Source: an uncultured Acetobacteraceae bacterium
GTDB lineage: Bacteria > Pseudomonadota > Alphaproteobacteria > Acetobacterales > Acetobacteraceae
Assembly: GCA_903839965.1 (NCBI GenBank)
Contig: CAIMEK010000317.1
Span: 1 to 6,555 of the forward strand
Direction: 5' to 3'
DNA length: 6,555 bases
The position numbers and the translations under genes are program-made. Below the pieces are notes generated by a model. The model searched no databases. It was not told the DNA's origin and saw nothing but the letters and a program-made list of their open reading frames with translations. Positions within the stretch are counted from its first letter, which is position 1, and the number at the start of each line of letters is the position of its first letter. Shown piece after piece: positions 1 through 6,238 of this stretch.

Positions 1-259
1 CGGCGAAACCGATATAGGCAAATGTCGGCTGGCCGTTGTTCATGCTGAATTGGCTGAGCTTGCCGCTGACGGGATCGCGCAGCAGGATGTCGGAGGTGCC
101 GTCGCCGTTGAAGTCGCCGACGCCGACGGCCTGCAGGTGCGGATCGGCGATGCCGATATAGGCGAAGCTCGGCTGACCGTTGTTCATCACGAAGTCGCTG
201 AAATTGCCGCTGGCCGGATCGCGGAACAGGATGTCGGAAACGCCAGCGCCGGTGAAATC
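1..259 (-). repeat. FG-GAP/VCBS-like coding repeats, 144-bp period
   Basis: Two consecutive units are visible. DF(T/N)Gxxx(V/T)SDIL starts at about 259 and again at 115, and the MNNGQP codons recur with the plus-strand anchor GTTGTTCAT at 35 and 179. Both give a period of 144 bp, or 48 residues. The second unit carries the canonical DFNGDGTSD loop; the first has a degenerate DFTGAGVSD, which loses two acidic or Asn positions. The array continues past the left edge. Confidence 0.8.
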
Positions 260-1462
260 GTTTGCGGCGGGCAATTTTGGCACAAAGCCGCTACCAGTGA
301 TCTCAAATACGGTGCCGTGCCCGTCCGCGCCACCGCTGCTTGTCGTGCCGAAGAGATTGCCGCTGGCGTCGGCGACCAGGCTGCCAGATGGACCAGAACC
401 ATCGGTGTTATCGAAGCTGACCAGGGTGGTTGGAGTGCTGGCGTAACCCGAAGCGGACCTGGCAACCTCGAACACCGTGCCGCTGTTGCCAGCGCCGCCC
501 GCCGACGTCGTCCCGAACAGGTTGCCGTTCGCATCGACAATCAGGCTGCCGATCGGAACGGCACCGTCGGTATGATTGAAGTTGACCAGAGTGGTGGGGG
601 TGCTGGCGTAGCCCGAGGCGGTCCTGGCGATCTCGAACACCGTGCCGTCATCGGAAGTGCCGCCATATTCCGTTGTCCCGAACAGGTCGCCATTGGCATC
701 GGCGATCAGGCCGCCCCACGGGCCGGAACCATCGGTAAAATCGAAGCTGACGAGGGTGGTGGGAGTGCTGGCGTAGCCGGATGCGGTTCTGGCGATCTCG
801 AAGGCCGTGCCGTAGCCGTACGAACCGCCGACGTATGCCGTGCCGAACAGATTGCCGTCGGCGTCGGCGATCAGGCTCCCGGTCGGAGACGAACCATGGT
901 TGCCATCGAAATTGACCAAGGTGACAGGAGTGCTGGCGTAACCGGATGCGGTCCTGACGATCTCGAACACCGTGCCGTCGCTGTTGGCACCACCGCTGTT
1001 TGTCGTTCCGAACAGATTGCCGTTGGCGTCGGCGAGCAGGCCGCCTTCGGGCAGGTAGCCATTGGCGAAGTTGAAGCTGGCCAGTTCGGTCGTGCCAGCA
1101 TAACCCGACGTGGTCTTGGCGATCTCGAATACCGTCCCATAGTGATTCGCGCCGTCCGAGCCTGTCGTGCCGAACAGATTGCCGCTGGCGTCAGCAATGA
1201 GTTTGCCTTGGGGCCAAGCGCCGTCCGTGACGTCGAAGCTGTGCAGCGTAACGGGGGTGTTGGCATAGCCGGTGTCGGTCCTGGTGATCTCGAACACCGT
1301 GCCGTAGCCCGAGGGACCACCGCCAGTCGTGCCGACGCCGTACGCGCCGCCGTAGACCGTGGTCCCGAACAGGTCACCGTTTTGGTCGAGGATCAGGCCG
1401 CCGACTGGTTCCTCACCATTGGCAATGTTGAAGCTGGCGAGAGTCGCGAGTGTTGCCGCCAT
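1..1462 (-). CDS. GloVer-repeat / FG-GAP-like repeat protein, 3' end beyond window
   Basis: Read on the minus strand, this frame is open from the ATG at 1462 to the left edge, giving 487 codons without a stop. Residues ~20-392 are seven tandem units of about 55 residues with a core like GTVFEIARTASGYASTP, then a variable stretch ending in LIADANGNLFGTT and a GG turn. This matches my memory of the Gloeo/Verruco (GloVer, TIGR03803) repeat. From ~residue 401 the sequence changes to FG-GAP/VCBS-like units with DFNGDGTSDILLRDP and a repeated MNNGQP...FAYIGIA segment; the Asp/Gly-rich loops resemble calcium-binding propeller blades. The N-terminus (MAATLATLASFNIANGEEP) has no signal peptide, so if the protein is exported a C-terminal type I secretion signal or anchor outside the window is likely; this is inference. 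An in-frame ATG at 1480 exists, but a good Shine-Dalgarno sequence favours 1462. Function is unknown; adhesion or an extracellular structural role is typical for such repeat proteins. The gene is divergent from the operon starting at 1984. Confidence 0.88.
   Translation of the reverse strand, partial: MAATLATLASFNIANGEEPVGGLILDQNGDLFGTTVYGGAYGVGTTGGGPSGYGTVFEITRTDTGYANTPVTLHSFDVTDGAWPQGKLIADASGNLFGTTGSDGANHYGTVFEIAKTTSGYAGTTELASFNFANGYLPEGGLLADANGNLFGTTNSGGANSDGTVFEIVRTASGYASTPVTLVNFDGNHGSSPTGSLIADADGNLFGTAYVGGSYGYGTAFEIARTASGYASTPTTLVSFDFTDGSGPWGGLIADANGDLFGTTEYGGTSDDGTVFEIARTASGYASTPTTLVNFNHTDGAVPIGSLIVDANGNLFGTTSAGGAGNSGTVFEVARSASGYASTPTTLVSFDNTDGSGPSGSLVADASGNLFGTTSSGGADGHGTVFEITGSGFVPKLPAANDFTGAGVSDILFRDPASGNFSDFVMNNGQPSFAYIGIADPHLQAVGVGDFNGDGTSDILLRDPVSGKLSQFSMNNGQPTFAYIGFA
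290..1430 (-). repeat. Tandem array of seven ~165-bp coding repeats (GloVer units)
   Basis: The conserved GTVFEI codons recur with plus-strand anchors at about 302, 467, 632, 797, 962, 1124 and 1289. Spacing is 165 bp except for one unit of 162 bp between 962 and 1124. Each unit encodes ~55 residues with the order GTVFEI, a TxxGYAsTP segment, a (V/S)F.xxDG segment, P.G.L(I/V)AD and GNLFGTT.xGG. The middle units (anchors 467 to 962) are most alike. The first unit carries an extra Gly/Thr-rich insertion before its GTVFEI, and the seventh breaks off into GSGF before the FG-GAP part. All units stay in frame, so the array is under protein-level constraint. Confidence 0.9.
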
Positions 1463-1471
1463 TGCCTTGGT

Positions 1472-1477
1472 TCCTCC
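1472..1477 (-). promoter_or_regulatory. Shine-Dalgarno GGAGGA that sets the start of the repeat protein
   Basis: On the minus strand GGAGGA lies 9 bases before the ATG at 1462. It sits inside the reading frame of the longer candidate starting at 1480, which has no purine-rich site upstream (the preceding bases are CCCCGGGGTATCC). This favours the shorter start by six codons. Confidence 0.7.
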
Positions 1478-1542
1478 CATGGATACCCCGGGGTGCCGGC
1501 CTCAGGCATTGGCTCGGTCGTAGGCCAGCCGCCGCGGCACAC

Positions 1543-1556
1543 TGGGTCGCGACCCA
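1543..1556. promoter_or_regulatory. Perfect 14-bp palindrome TGGGTCGCGACCCA, possible operator
   Basis: The sequence is identical to its own reverse complement over all 14 bases; symmetry stops immediately outside it. It lies about 80-95 bases upstream of the repeat-protein start at 1462, in a non-coding region and downstream (on the minus strand) of the best promoter-like sequence. A dimeric regulator could bind here, but no regulator gene is adjacent, so the operator role is inference. With no loop it would make a poor RNA hairpin. Confidence 0.35.
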
Positions 1557-1638
1557 ATTTCCCGAGGCTGATGCGAATGACAACTTCCGGATCAAACGGC
1601 AAATCAAAACATTGGATGGCCGAACTTCATGCCGGTTA

Positions 1639-1668
1639 TTTGTAAGACTGCACAGACGTCACCAAGAA
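1639..1668 (-). promoter_or_regulatory. Weak sigma-70-like promoter candidate for the repeat protein
   Basis: On the minus strand TTCTTG (1668-1663) and TACAAA (1644-1639) are separated by 18 bases. Each hexamer only partly matches the consensus. The site is in the AT-richer part of the divergent region, upstream of the palindrome at 1543-1556, which would place the palindrome in the 5' leader. Evidence is sequence resemblance only. Confidence 0.2.
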
Positions 1669-1686
1669 CGGTGGATCGTCGGTGTC

Positions 1687-1715
1687 TTTAGGGTTGATTG
1701 GTGCTACCGTTTAAT
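1687..1715 (+). promoter_or_regulatory. Weak promoter candidate for the plus-strand operon
   Basis: TTTAGG (1687-1692) and TTTAAT (1710-1715) are 17 bases apart in the AT-richer part of the intergenic region. The -10 is reasonable and the -35 poor. It lies about 270 bases before the first operon start, which would imply a long leader. I give it only as the best visible candidate. Confidence 0.15.
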
Positions 1716-1852
1716 AACCTGCAAATTTTGCCCGATCCCGCCCAGTTCCTGCCCGGACTGTTGGCTGTTGACCGCGCTCCCAAATGACAGACCGTACGGG
1801 ACCATCACCTCGGCCATCCCGCAACAGCATCGCCTCAGCCGCCAGCAGAGAT

Positions 1853-1966
1853 CGCCAGGGCGTCAACGCCGTCTCGAGGTGACGCGGATTGCTGCTCGGT
1901 ACAGGCGGGTCCGGAGGCAGAGCCCCTGGTCGTCGTTTTCACCGGCTTGCGTCGGACGCCCTGGCG
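1853..1966. repeat. 12-bp inverted repeat with 90-base spacer upstream of the operon
   Basis: CGCCAGGGCGTC at 1853-1864 is the exact reverse complement of GACGCCCTGGCG at 1955-1966. The right arm ends 17 bases before the ATG at 1984. The arms could pair in the leader RNA and hide or expose the translation start, or could be chance in GC-rich DNA. Confidence 0.35.
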
Positions 1967-1983
1967 TAGCAAGCCTTGGCCGG

Positions 1984-3516
1984 ATGAGCACGATCAATCC
2001 CGCCGGTGCGTTGCGCGGCTGGCCGGCGTTGTTGCCGGTGCTGTTCTTCGTGCCGTGCGTACTGGCCCCCCCGATCAACCACGACGTTGCCGCCGTGCTG
2101 ACCTTCAGCCAGCGCTGGCTGGCCGGCGAGCGGCTGTATGTCGACCTGATCGACGTCAATCCGCCGCTGATCTACGTGCTGAACCTGCTGCCGGCCTGGC
2201 TGGCGCGCGTTACCGGCATCGATGCGGTCGCCGCGCTGCAGGCGTGTCTGATGGTGTGGGGCGCCGGCGTGTGGCTGCTGGCGCTGCGCGTGTGCGACCG
2301 CTCCAGGTGCGGGCCGGTCGAGCGGGTGCTGCTGGCGGTGCTGCCCGGGCTGTTCGTGTTCGGCCCCGGGTATGATTTCGGGCAACGCGAGTCGCTGATG
2401 GCGGCCTCGGCGCTGCCCTACCTCTATGCCGCCGCGCGGCGGGCCCGCGGCGAGGCGCCGCACGGGCGGATCGCGGCCGCCGTGCTGGCCGGGGTGGGCT
2501 TCGCGCTGAAGCCGTATTTCCTCGGCATTCCCGTGCTGGTGGAAATCGGCGTGCTGGCGGCGTGCGGCTGGCGGCGCTGGCTGCGCGATCCGGTGCCGTG
2601 GGTGATGGCGGCGCTCTGGCTGGCCTATGTCGCCGCGCTGCTGGTGCTGTTCCGCGACTACGTGTTCGGCGTGGTGCCGATGGTGTGGGACCTCTATCTC
2701 GACCTCACCGGCCTCACGCTGCTCAACACCCTGCTGGTGCCGCGGATCGGGGCGGCGACGCTGCTGCTGGCGCCGCTGCTGTGCCTGGCGCTGCGTCCGG
2801 CGGTGCGGCCGCGCCGCGGGCTGCCGGTGCTGCTCGGCCTGGCGGCGCTGGGGGCGTTGGCCTCCGTCGTCGCCCAGCGCAAGGGCTGGTCGTACCACAT
2901 CGTGCCGCTGGAGCTGCTGACCCTGGCGCTGGCGGGGCTGCTGGCGGCGCGCCTGCTGGACACGCTCGACGCCACGCGGCGGCTGACCGCGCCGGTGCTG
3001 GCCGGGCTGCTCGGTGTCAGCTTCGTGGTCTGGGCCGCCGAGAACGACCAGGCGCCGTGGGCCGAACTCAGCTATGGCGACAGCGACGTGGCCGGCCTTA
3101 CCGCGCTGCTCAGGCGCACCGCCGCGGGCGAGCGCGTGCTGGTGCTGTCGCCGCAGGTGTCGCCGATTTTCCCGGCGCTGAACTACGCGCACGCCCGGCT
3201 GACGCTGCGCACGATGAACATGTGGATGCTGGAGGGCAACTACCGCACCTGCCTGCCCGACGGCCGCCGCTACCGCGACGTGTGGGAGATGCCGCGCACC
3301 GAGTTCTTCGTGTTCCGCACCGTCGCCGAGGACATCGCGCGCGCCCCGCCGGCCGCGGTGATCGTCGACCACTACCCCGGCATTCCCGAGTGCAACGACG
3401 AGTCGTTCGACTTCATCGACTATTTCTCGCGCAACCCGCTGTTTGCCGAGATCTGGTCGCACTACCGGCCGGCGGGCGAACTGGGCCGGTTTCGGTTGTT
3501 CACGCGGGTGGACTGA
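1984..3516 (+). CDS. Polytopic membrane protein, GT-C / RgtA-D-like glycosyltransferase family
   Basis: The product is 510 residues with roughly ten hydrophobic segments, from about residue 13 to 351, followed by a ~155-residue polar C-terminal domain. After the first helix comes INHDVAA (Asp34), and further on YVDLIDVNPPLIY (51-64); an acidic residue in the first external loop followed by NPPL.Y is typical of GT-C polyprenyl-phosphate-sugar-dependent transferases such as the PMT/ArnT and RgtA-D families. Other distinctive blocks are YDFGQRES (130-137), KPYF (176-179) and KGWSYH (300-305), which I recall from uncharacterised proteobacterial membrane proteins. By family, such enzymes move a lipid-linked sugar onto an acceptor outside the inner membrane; donor and acceptor here are unknown. 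The ATG at 1984 is chosen because the upstream in-frame translation is low-complexity and non-protein-like, although no strong Shine-Dalgarno sequence precedes it. First gene of the apparent operon, 2 bp before the next start. Catalytic activity is unproven; it could be a non-enzymatic homologue. Confidence 0.75.
   Translation: MSTINPAGALRGWPALLPVLFFVPCVLAPPINHDVAAVLTFSQRWLAGERLYVDLIDVNPPLIYVLNLLPAWLARVTGIDAVAALQACLMVWGAGVWLLALRVCDRSRCGPVERVLLAVLPGLFVFGPGYDFGQRESLMAASALPYLYAAARRARGEAPHGRIAAAVLAGVGFALKPYFLGIPVLVEIGVLAACGWRRWLRDPVPWVMAALWLAYVAALLVLFRDYVFGVVPMVWDLYLDLTGLTLLNTLLVPRIGAATLLLAPLLCLALRPAVRPRRGLPVLLGLAALGALASVVAQRKGWSYHIVPLELLTLALAGLLAARLLDTLDATRRLTAPVLAGLLGVSFVVWAAENDQAPWAELSYGDSDVAGLTALLRRTAAGERVLVLSPQVSPIFPALNYAHARLTLRTMNMWMLEGNYRTCLPDGRRYRDVWEMPRTEFFVFRTVAEDIARAPPAAVIVDHYPGIPECNDESFDFIDYFSRNPLFAEIWSHYRPAGELGRFRLFTRVD
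3507..3512 (+). promoter_or_regulatory. Ribosome binding site GGTGGA inside the preceding gene, supporting a GTG start
   Basis: GGTGGA lies in the last codons of the upstream membrane-protein gene, 6 bases before GTG 3519. This overlap of signal and coding sequence, with only 2 bases between stop and start, suggests translational coupling. Confidence 0.5.
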
Positions 3517-3518
3517 GC

Positions 3519-4460
3519 GTGGCCCTGCCGATTCGCCGCGTGCTGACCGATACCCCCGCGGAGACCATCCGCGGCATTTTTCTGGTGTGCGTCGCCTATT
3601 CGCTGCTGGCGATCGGCGACGGCTCGGTGAAATGGGCGATGCCGGCGGTCGGGGTGGCCGGCGCCCTGGTCGGCCGCTCGCTGTTCGCGATGCCCTCGGT
3701 GGCGGTGCTGGCCAGGCTGCGCGGCCACGCCGGGCGGCGCGGCTGGCGCCGCCTGCGCCCGGTGCGCTGGCGCCTGGTGCTGCTGCGCAGCGTGCTGCAC
3801 AGCGTGTCCTCGCTGTTCTGGTACACCGCCTGGATGATGCACATGTCGCTGGCCGACAGCTATGCCATCGGCTTCTGCACGCCGCTGCTGACGACGCTGC
3901 TGGCGGTGCCGCTGCTGGGCGAACGGCTGCATTGGCGCCGGCTGGCCGCCACCCTGGTGGGATTCGTCGGCGTGCTGGTGATGCTGCGACCGGGCGGCGG
4001 GCTGTGGACCCCCGCCACGGTGGCGATGCTGCTGGGCCTGCCGCCGCTGGCGGGCTCGCGCATCCTCATTCGCCTGCTGGCCACCACCGAGACGGCGGAA
4101 TGCCTGACCTTCTGGATGATGGCCGCGCACCTGCCGCTGGGACTGCTGCTGCTGATCTTCATTCCGGTACCGGGCGTCACCTGGGCGGCGGTGGCGATGC
4201 TGGCGGTGGTCGGCAGCAGCGGCGGCCTGGCGCACTGGGTGCAATCGCGCGCCTTCGCCCTGGCCCCGGTGGGGGCGCTGGCGCCGTACGAGTACACCAG
4301 CCTGATCTGGGGCAGCCTGGTGGGCTGGCTGCTGTTTTCCGAATTGCCGACGCGCGACGCCCTGCTCGGCGCGGCCATCGTGACCGCCGCCGGCCTGTAC
4401 AACCTGCACCGCGAACAACTTCGCAAGCGCGAGGAGGCGCGGATGGACGGGTCGGGTTAG
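3519..4460 (+). CDS. EamA-domain DMT-superfamily transporter
   Basis: A 313-residue integral membrane protein with the usual size and duplicated architecture of the 10-helix drug/metabolite transporter family. The first half begins with GIFLVCVAYSLLAIGD (19-34) and ends with the classic signature ADSYAIGFCTPLLTTLLAVP followed by LLGERLHWRRL and GVLVMLRPGG (111-160). The second half repeats the theme with RAFALAPVGALAPYEYTSL and GWLLFSELPTRDALLGA. The tail (HREQLRKREEARMDGSG) is charged and probably cytoplasmic. The start is taken as GTG at 3519: it lies 2 bp after the preceding stop, has GGTGGA at 3507-3512 with 6-base spacing, and is needed to keep the first helix; the next ATG falls after it. 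Family members export or import amino acids, nucleosides or other small metabolites; the substrate cannot be read from the sequence. Translation is probably coupled to the gene before it. Confidence 0.9.
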   Translation: MALPIRRVLTDTPAETIRGIFLVCVAYSLLAIGDGSVKWAMPAVGVAGALVGRSLFAMPSVAVLARLRGHAGRRGWRRLRPVRWRLVLLRSVLHSVSSLFWYTAWMMHMSLADSYAIGFCTPLLTTLLAVPLLGERLHWRRLAATLVGFVGVLVMLRPGGGLWTPATVAMLLGLPPLAGSRILIRLLATTETAECLTFWMMAAHLPLGLLLLIFIPVPGVTWAAVAMLAVVGSSGGLAHWVQSRAFALAPVGALAPYEYTSLIWGSLVGWLLFSELPTRDALLGAAIVTAAGLYNLHREQLRKREEARMDGSG

Positions 4461-4475
4461 GGTATCGGCCGCCAC

Positions 4476-4485
4476 GGAGGGGGAG
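4476..4485 (+). promoter_or_regulatory. Strong ribosome binding site for the MBL hydrolase
   Basis: GGAGGGGGAG ends 5 bases before the ATG at 4491, with the GGAGG core 10 bases away. It is the strongest Shine-Dalgarno match in the operon and suggests this gene is translated independently of its upstream neighbour. Confidence 0.6.
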
Positions 4486-4490
4486 CACGC

Positions 4491-5309
4491 ATGGCATTCC
4501 TGACCGAGCCCGAGCCCGCGCGCGCAGTGGCGACGCAGGTGGCCCCCGGCGTGCTGCGCCTGGTCGCCGGCAATCCCGGCGCGATGACCTACCACGGCAC
4601 CAACACCTACCTGATCGCGGGCGCGGACGGTGTGAGCGTGCTCGATCCCGGGCCGGACGATGCGGCGCATGTGGCGGCCGTTTTGCGCGCCGGCGGCGGG
4701 CGCATCGCGCGCATTCTGCTCAGCCACGGGCATCGCGACCACTACGGCGCGCTGGCGGCGCTGCGGGCGGCCACCGGGGCGCCCACGCACGGGTTTGCCC
4801 GCAGCCAGGCCGAGGGGTTCAGCCCCGATGTGGCGCTCGCCGACGGCGACACGGTGGCGGGGCTGACGGCGCTGCATACGCCCGGTCACGCCGCCGACCA
4901 TTTGTGCTTCGCCCGCGCCGATGGGGTGATTTTCACCGCCGACCACGTGATGACCTGGTCGACCAGCATCGTCAGCCCGCCCGCCGGCGACATGGCAGCG
5001 TATTTCGCCTCGCTGCGGCGGCTGCTGGGGCGGGAGGACCGGCTGCTGCTGCCCGGCCACGGGCCGCCGCTGGCCAACCCGAATGCCTACCTGCGGGCGC
5101 TGCTGGCGCATCGCGAGCAGCGCGAGGCGGCGATATTGGCGGCGCTGGCGGAGGGGGAACGGACCCCGGGCGCGCTGGTCGAAATCGTGTATGTTGGCCT
5201 GGACCGGCGGCTGCGCGCCGCCGCCGAGCGCAACGTGCTGGCCCACCTGCTGAAACTCCACGCCGAAGGCCGCGCGCTGCCGCAGAACGGCAGCTGGCGC
5301 GTCGCCTGA
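4491..5309 (+). CDS. MBL-fold metallo-hydrolase, LACTB2-like
   Basis: A 272-residue cytosolic protein of the metallo-beta-lactamase fold. Metal-ligand motifs appear in order: SHGHRDH (His79, His81, Asp83, His84), HTPGH (His133), TADH (Asp151) and LPGHG (His190), so both metal sites appear complete. The block YHGTNTYLI (35-42) and the segment HVMTWSTSIVSPPAGDM (152-168) are hallmarks of the LACTB2-like branch, which has a C-terminal winged-helix-like region; here residues ~200-265 (HREQREAAIL, TPGALVEIVY, AERNVLAHLLKLHAEG) fit that. Human LACTB2 is an endoribonuclease, but bacterial relatives are mostly uncharacterised and may be hydrolases or thioesterase-like, so the substrate is left open. 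The ATG at 4491 follows a strong GGAGGGGGAG (4476-4485). It is 30 bp after the transporter gene and 20 bp before the PhzF-family gene. Minor oddities are HGH where HTH is common and AD where GD is usual. Confidence 0.88.
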   Translation: MAFLTEPEPARAVATQVAPGVLRLVAGNPGAMTYHGTNTYLIAGADGVSVLDPGPDDAAHVAAVLRAGGGRIARILLSHGHRDHYGALAALRAATGAPTHGFARSQAEGFSPDVALADGDTVAGLTALHTPGHAADHLCFARADGVIFTADHVMTWSTSIVSPPAGDMAAYFASLRRLLGREDRLLLPGHGPPLANPNAYLRALLAHREQREAAILAALAEGERTPGALVEIVYVGLDRRLRAAAERNVLAHLLKLHAEGRALPQNGSWRVA

Positions 5310-5329
5310 CCCACCGAAGGAACAGCGCC

Positions 5330-6238
5330 ATGCCATCCTACGAGTACGTCACGGTCGATGTGTTCACCGATCGCCGGTTCGGCGGCAACCCGCTGGCGGT
5401 GGTGCCGGACGCGGCCGGGCTGAGCGATGCGCAGATGCAGGCGCTGGCGCGGGAGTTCAACTACTCCGAAACCACTTTCGTGCTGCCGCCGTCCGACCCG
5501 CGGCACACCGCGCGCGTGCGCATTTTCACCCCGGCCACCGAAATGCCATTCGCCGGCCATCCGAACGTGGGCACCGGCTATGTGCTGGCCTGCCGGGCCG
5601 AGGCCACCCCGGAGCATTTCACCTTCGAGGAGGGCGCCGGCCTGGTGCGCGTGCACATCCAGCGCGACGCCGACGGGCACCCGGAGGGCGCGCGCATCTC
5701 GGCGCCGCAGGCGCTTTCCATCGGCGACGCGGTGGAAACCGCGACGGTGGCGGCCTGCGCCTCGCTGACGGTGGATGACATCGTCACCACGTCGCATGAG
5801 CCGCTGGTCGCCTCGGTCGGCACGGCGTTCGTGATCGCCGAGGTGGCGAGCGTTGCCGCCTTGACGCGCGCCGCCCCCGACCTGGCCGCCTTTCGCCGCG
5901 CCGCGGAGGCTTTTCCGTCGTTGGCGGGGCGGTTCAACCTGCATCTGTATGCCCGGGTCGGGGGGGAGGCCACGCGGCTGCGCACGCGCATGTTCGCGCC
6001 GCTGGCCGGCGTGGTGGAGGACCCGGCGACCGGCAGCGCGAATGCGACGCTGGCGGCGCTGCTGACCTCGCTGGCGCCGGGGGACAACGTGACGCTGGCC
6101 TACGATATCGCCCAGGGCCAGGAGATCGGCCGGCCGAGCCGGCTGCTGGCGACCGCGCGCAAGACGCCGGACGGGCCGGTGCTGGCGACCGTCGCCGGCA
6201 GTTGCGTCGACGTGATGCGGGGACGGGTGGAGGTGTAG
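5330..6238 (+). CDS. PhzF-family isomerase/epimerase-like protein
   Basis: A 302-residue protein, close to the usual ~260-300 of the PhzF family (diaminopimelate-epimerase fold, two similar halves). The N-terminus YVTVDVFTDRRFGGNPLAVV (6-25) is diagnostic. NYSETTFVLPP (44-54) carries Glu47, matching the catalytic Glu45 of Pseudomonas PhzF. RIFTPATEMPFAGHPNVGT (64-82) and the second-half signature VEDPATGSANATLAALL (229-245) are both intact. In phenazine producers PhzF isomerises trans-2,3-dihydro-3-hydroxyanthranilate, but no other phz genes are visible here and most family members have unknown substrates, so no gene symbol is assigned. The start ATG at 5330 is preceded by AAGGA at 5317-5321 with 8-base spacing. 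It is the last gene of the operon, 20 bp after the MBL gene, and converges on the minus-strand gene ending at 6290. Confidence 0.92.
   Translation: MPSYEYVTVDVFTDRRFGGNPLAVVPDAAGLSDAQMQALAREFNYSETTFVLPPSDPRHTARVRIFTPATEMPFAGHPNVGTGYVLACRAEATPEHFTFEEGAGLVRVHIQRDADGHPEGARISAPQALSIGDAVETATVAACASLTVDDIVTTSHEPLVASVGTAFVIAEVASVAALTRAAPDLAAFRRAAEAFPSLAGRFNLHLYARVGGEATRLRTRMFAPLAGVVEDPATGSANATLAALLTSLAPGDNVTLAYDIAQGQEIGRPSRLLATARKTPDGPVLATVAGSCVDVMRGRVEV

Larger units (their letters stand above)
1481..1983. other. Divergent intergenic region between the repeat protein and the four-gene operon
   Basis: About 500 bases separate the two divergent starts. Frames here are open only in part, and their translations look non-coding: no recognisable domain and scattered Cys, Trp, His and Arg. 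The stretch at roughly 1557-1740 is visibly more AT-rich than both flanks, as expected where promoters lie. It holds a perfect palindrome at 1543-1556, weak promoter-like hexamers on each strand, and a 12-bp inverted repeat at 1853-1864/1955-1966. I see no RNA gene or riboswitch. Confidence 0.6.

Noticed and set aside
290..1430. Regular 165-bp repeats as a possible CRISPR or satellite array
   Set aside because: The repeats are protein-coding throughout, stay in frame and vary mainly at synonymous and loop positions; there are no short identical repeats with unique spacers.
50..1645. A 531-codon open frame on the plus strand across the repeat gene
   Set aside because: It is the antisense of the GloVer repeat gene. 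The minus-strand frame gives recognisable repeats and a good ribosome binding site, while this frame gives Ala/Gly/Val-rich sequence that merely mirrors the repeat period.
1450..1983. An in-frame N-terminal extension of the GT-C-like membrane protein
   Set aside because: The 178 upstream codons give irregular Arg/Cys/Trp/His-rich sequence overlapping the divergent promoter region and even the start of the repeat gene; ATG 1984 leads directly into the first membrane helix.
1939..3462. A 507-codon minus-strand open frame opposite the membrane protein gene
   Set aside because: Its product is dominated by Arg, Gln, His and Ala with no domain, as expected for the shadow of a Leu-rich GC-rich gene. 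The plus strand encodes clear membrane helices.
3462..5336. A 624-codon minus-strand open frame across the transporter and MBL genes
   Set aside because: It spans two well-supported plus-strand genes and gives Gln/Arg/His-rich low-complexity sequence, a common artefact of high GC3.
5330..6238. Phenazine biosynthesis cluster
   Set aside because: Only a PhzF-family protein is present. Without phzA/B, D, E or G the family name alone does not support phenazine production.
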